Shown: positions 63,884 to 64,000 of the stretch, one piece after another | Numbering within the stretch: the stretch's first letter is position 1 | How the letters are laid out: each line of letters begins with the position of its first letter | Assembly: GCA_010672585.1 (NCBI GenBank) | Contig: JAAHGF010000006.1 | Location: 242,635 to 306,634 of the forward strand | Direction: 5' to 3' | DNA: 64,000 nucleotides | Source: Okeania sp. SIO1I7 | GTDB lineage: Bacteria; Cyanobacteriota; Cyanobacteriia; Cyanobacteriales; Microcoleaceae | Translations under genes and position numbers: made by a program | Notes under the pieces: model-generated | The model's input: only the letters and a program-made list of their open reading frames with translations | What the model was told of the DNA's origin: nothing | Database searches by the model: none

Positions 63884-64000
63884 ATGTCTTTAGATGAACT
63901 AAAATTGCGTAGTGCTACGCCAGCAGATGTACCTGTAATATTTGAGTTAATTAAAGCACTAGCTGAGTATGAGAAATTATCTCATGCTGTTACAGGTAGT
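63884..64000 (+). CDS. GNAT acetyltransferase, N-terminal part (partial)
   Basis: The last 39 codons start at ATG 63884 and encode LKLRSATPADVPVIFELIKA, followed by LAEYEKLSHAVTGS. This is the usual start of a GNAT N-acetyltransferase of the diamine/spermidine type (LAEYEKL is a family mark). The gene runs off the window. Confidence 0.8.
   Translation, partial: MSLDELKLRSATPADVPVIFELIKALAEYEKLSHAVTGS

Overview
The window looks like chromosomal DNA from a low-GC filamentous cyanobacterium, probably a marine Trichodesmium/Okeania-like member of the Oscillatoriales (the genus is an inference). The evidence is a psbA gene encoding photosystem II D1 at the left edge, many GCGATCGC (HIP1) octamers, a GlgA-type glycogen synthase, a DUF1824 protein, a group 2 sigma factor, and very long AT-rich intergenic regions packed with heptamer repeats and small transposable elements. 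I see no rRNA, tRNA or CRISPR array.

Layout. 0-4.2 kb: psbA 3' end, a small secreted protein, a lone ABC ATPase and a GT2 glycosyltransferase. 6.2-10.7 kb: a succinate-semialdehyde dehydrogenase and a ThDP enzyme of the acetolactate synthase/2-oxoglutarate decarboxylase type, together a likely cyanobacterial TCA-cycle bypass. 11-13.2 kb: a double LprI-domain protein and an HTH protein. 13.7-40.3 kb: a defence-like island spread over 27 kb. It holds dndD, an IscB nuclease with its HEARO/omega RNA, dndC and divergent dndB. Further along are a Dnd-type restriction helicase, an 81-residue protein overlapping a second DndD/SMC-like ATPase, a MazG-like hydrolase and Dnd-associated protein 4. Glycosyltransferase, PfkB kinase, Rpn-nuclease and Uma2 fragments, a DUF4332 protein and a lipoprotein-like methyltransferase lie between them. 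41-52.7 kb: mostly core genes (glgA, DUF1824, GT4 with an ABC exporter, alpha/beta hydrolase, agmatinase, a peroxiredoxin-like protein, pyrH-frr). 52.8-61.5 kb: two TnpB elements, one with its RuvC-I aspartate replaced and one inserted in a kinase-like gene, flanking two flavoproteins, a membrane protein and a pentapeptide/TPR protein. 62.5-64 kb: a sigma factor and the start of a GNAT gene.

How the genes fit together. DndC and DndD (with DndA/IscS and DndE not visible here) would install phosphorothioate sulfur in DNA, DndB would regulate this, and the helicase is of the family tied to Dnd-dependent restriction. An RNA-guided IscB element sits exactly between dndC and dndD, so an OMEGA nuclease has been inserted in, or co-opted by, a modification-restriction operon. 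The rest of the accessory DNA is shaped by at least four families of miniature elements. Two have exact target duplications (8 bp and 4 bp) readable from the sequence alone.
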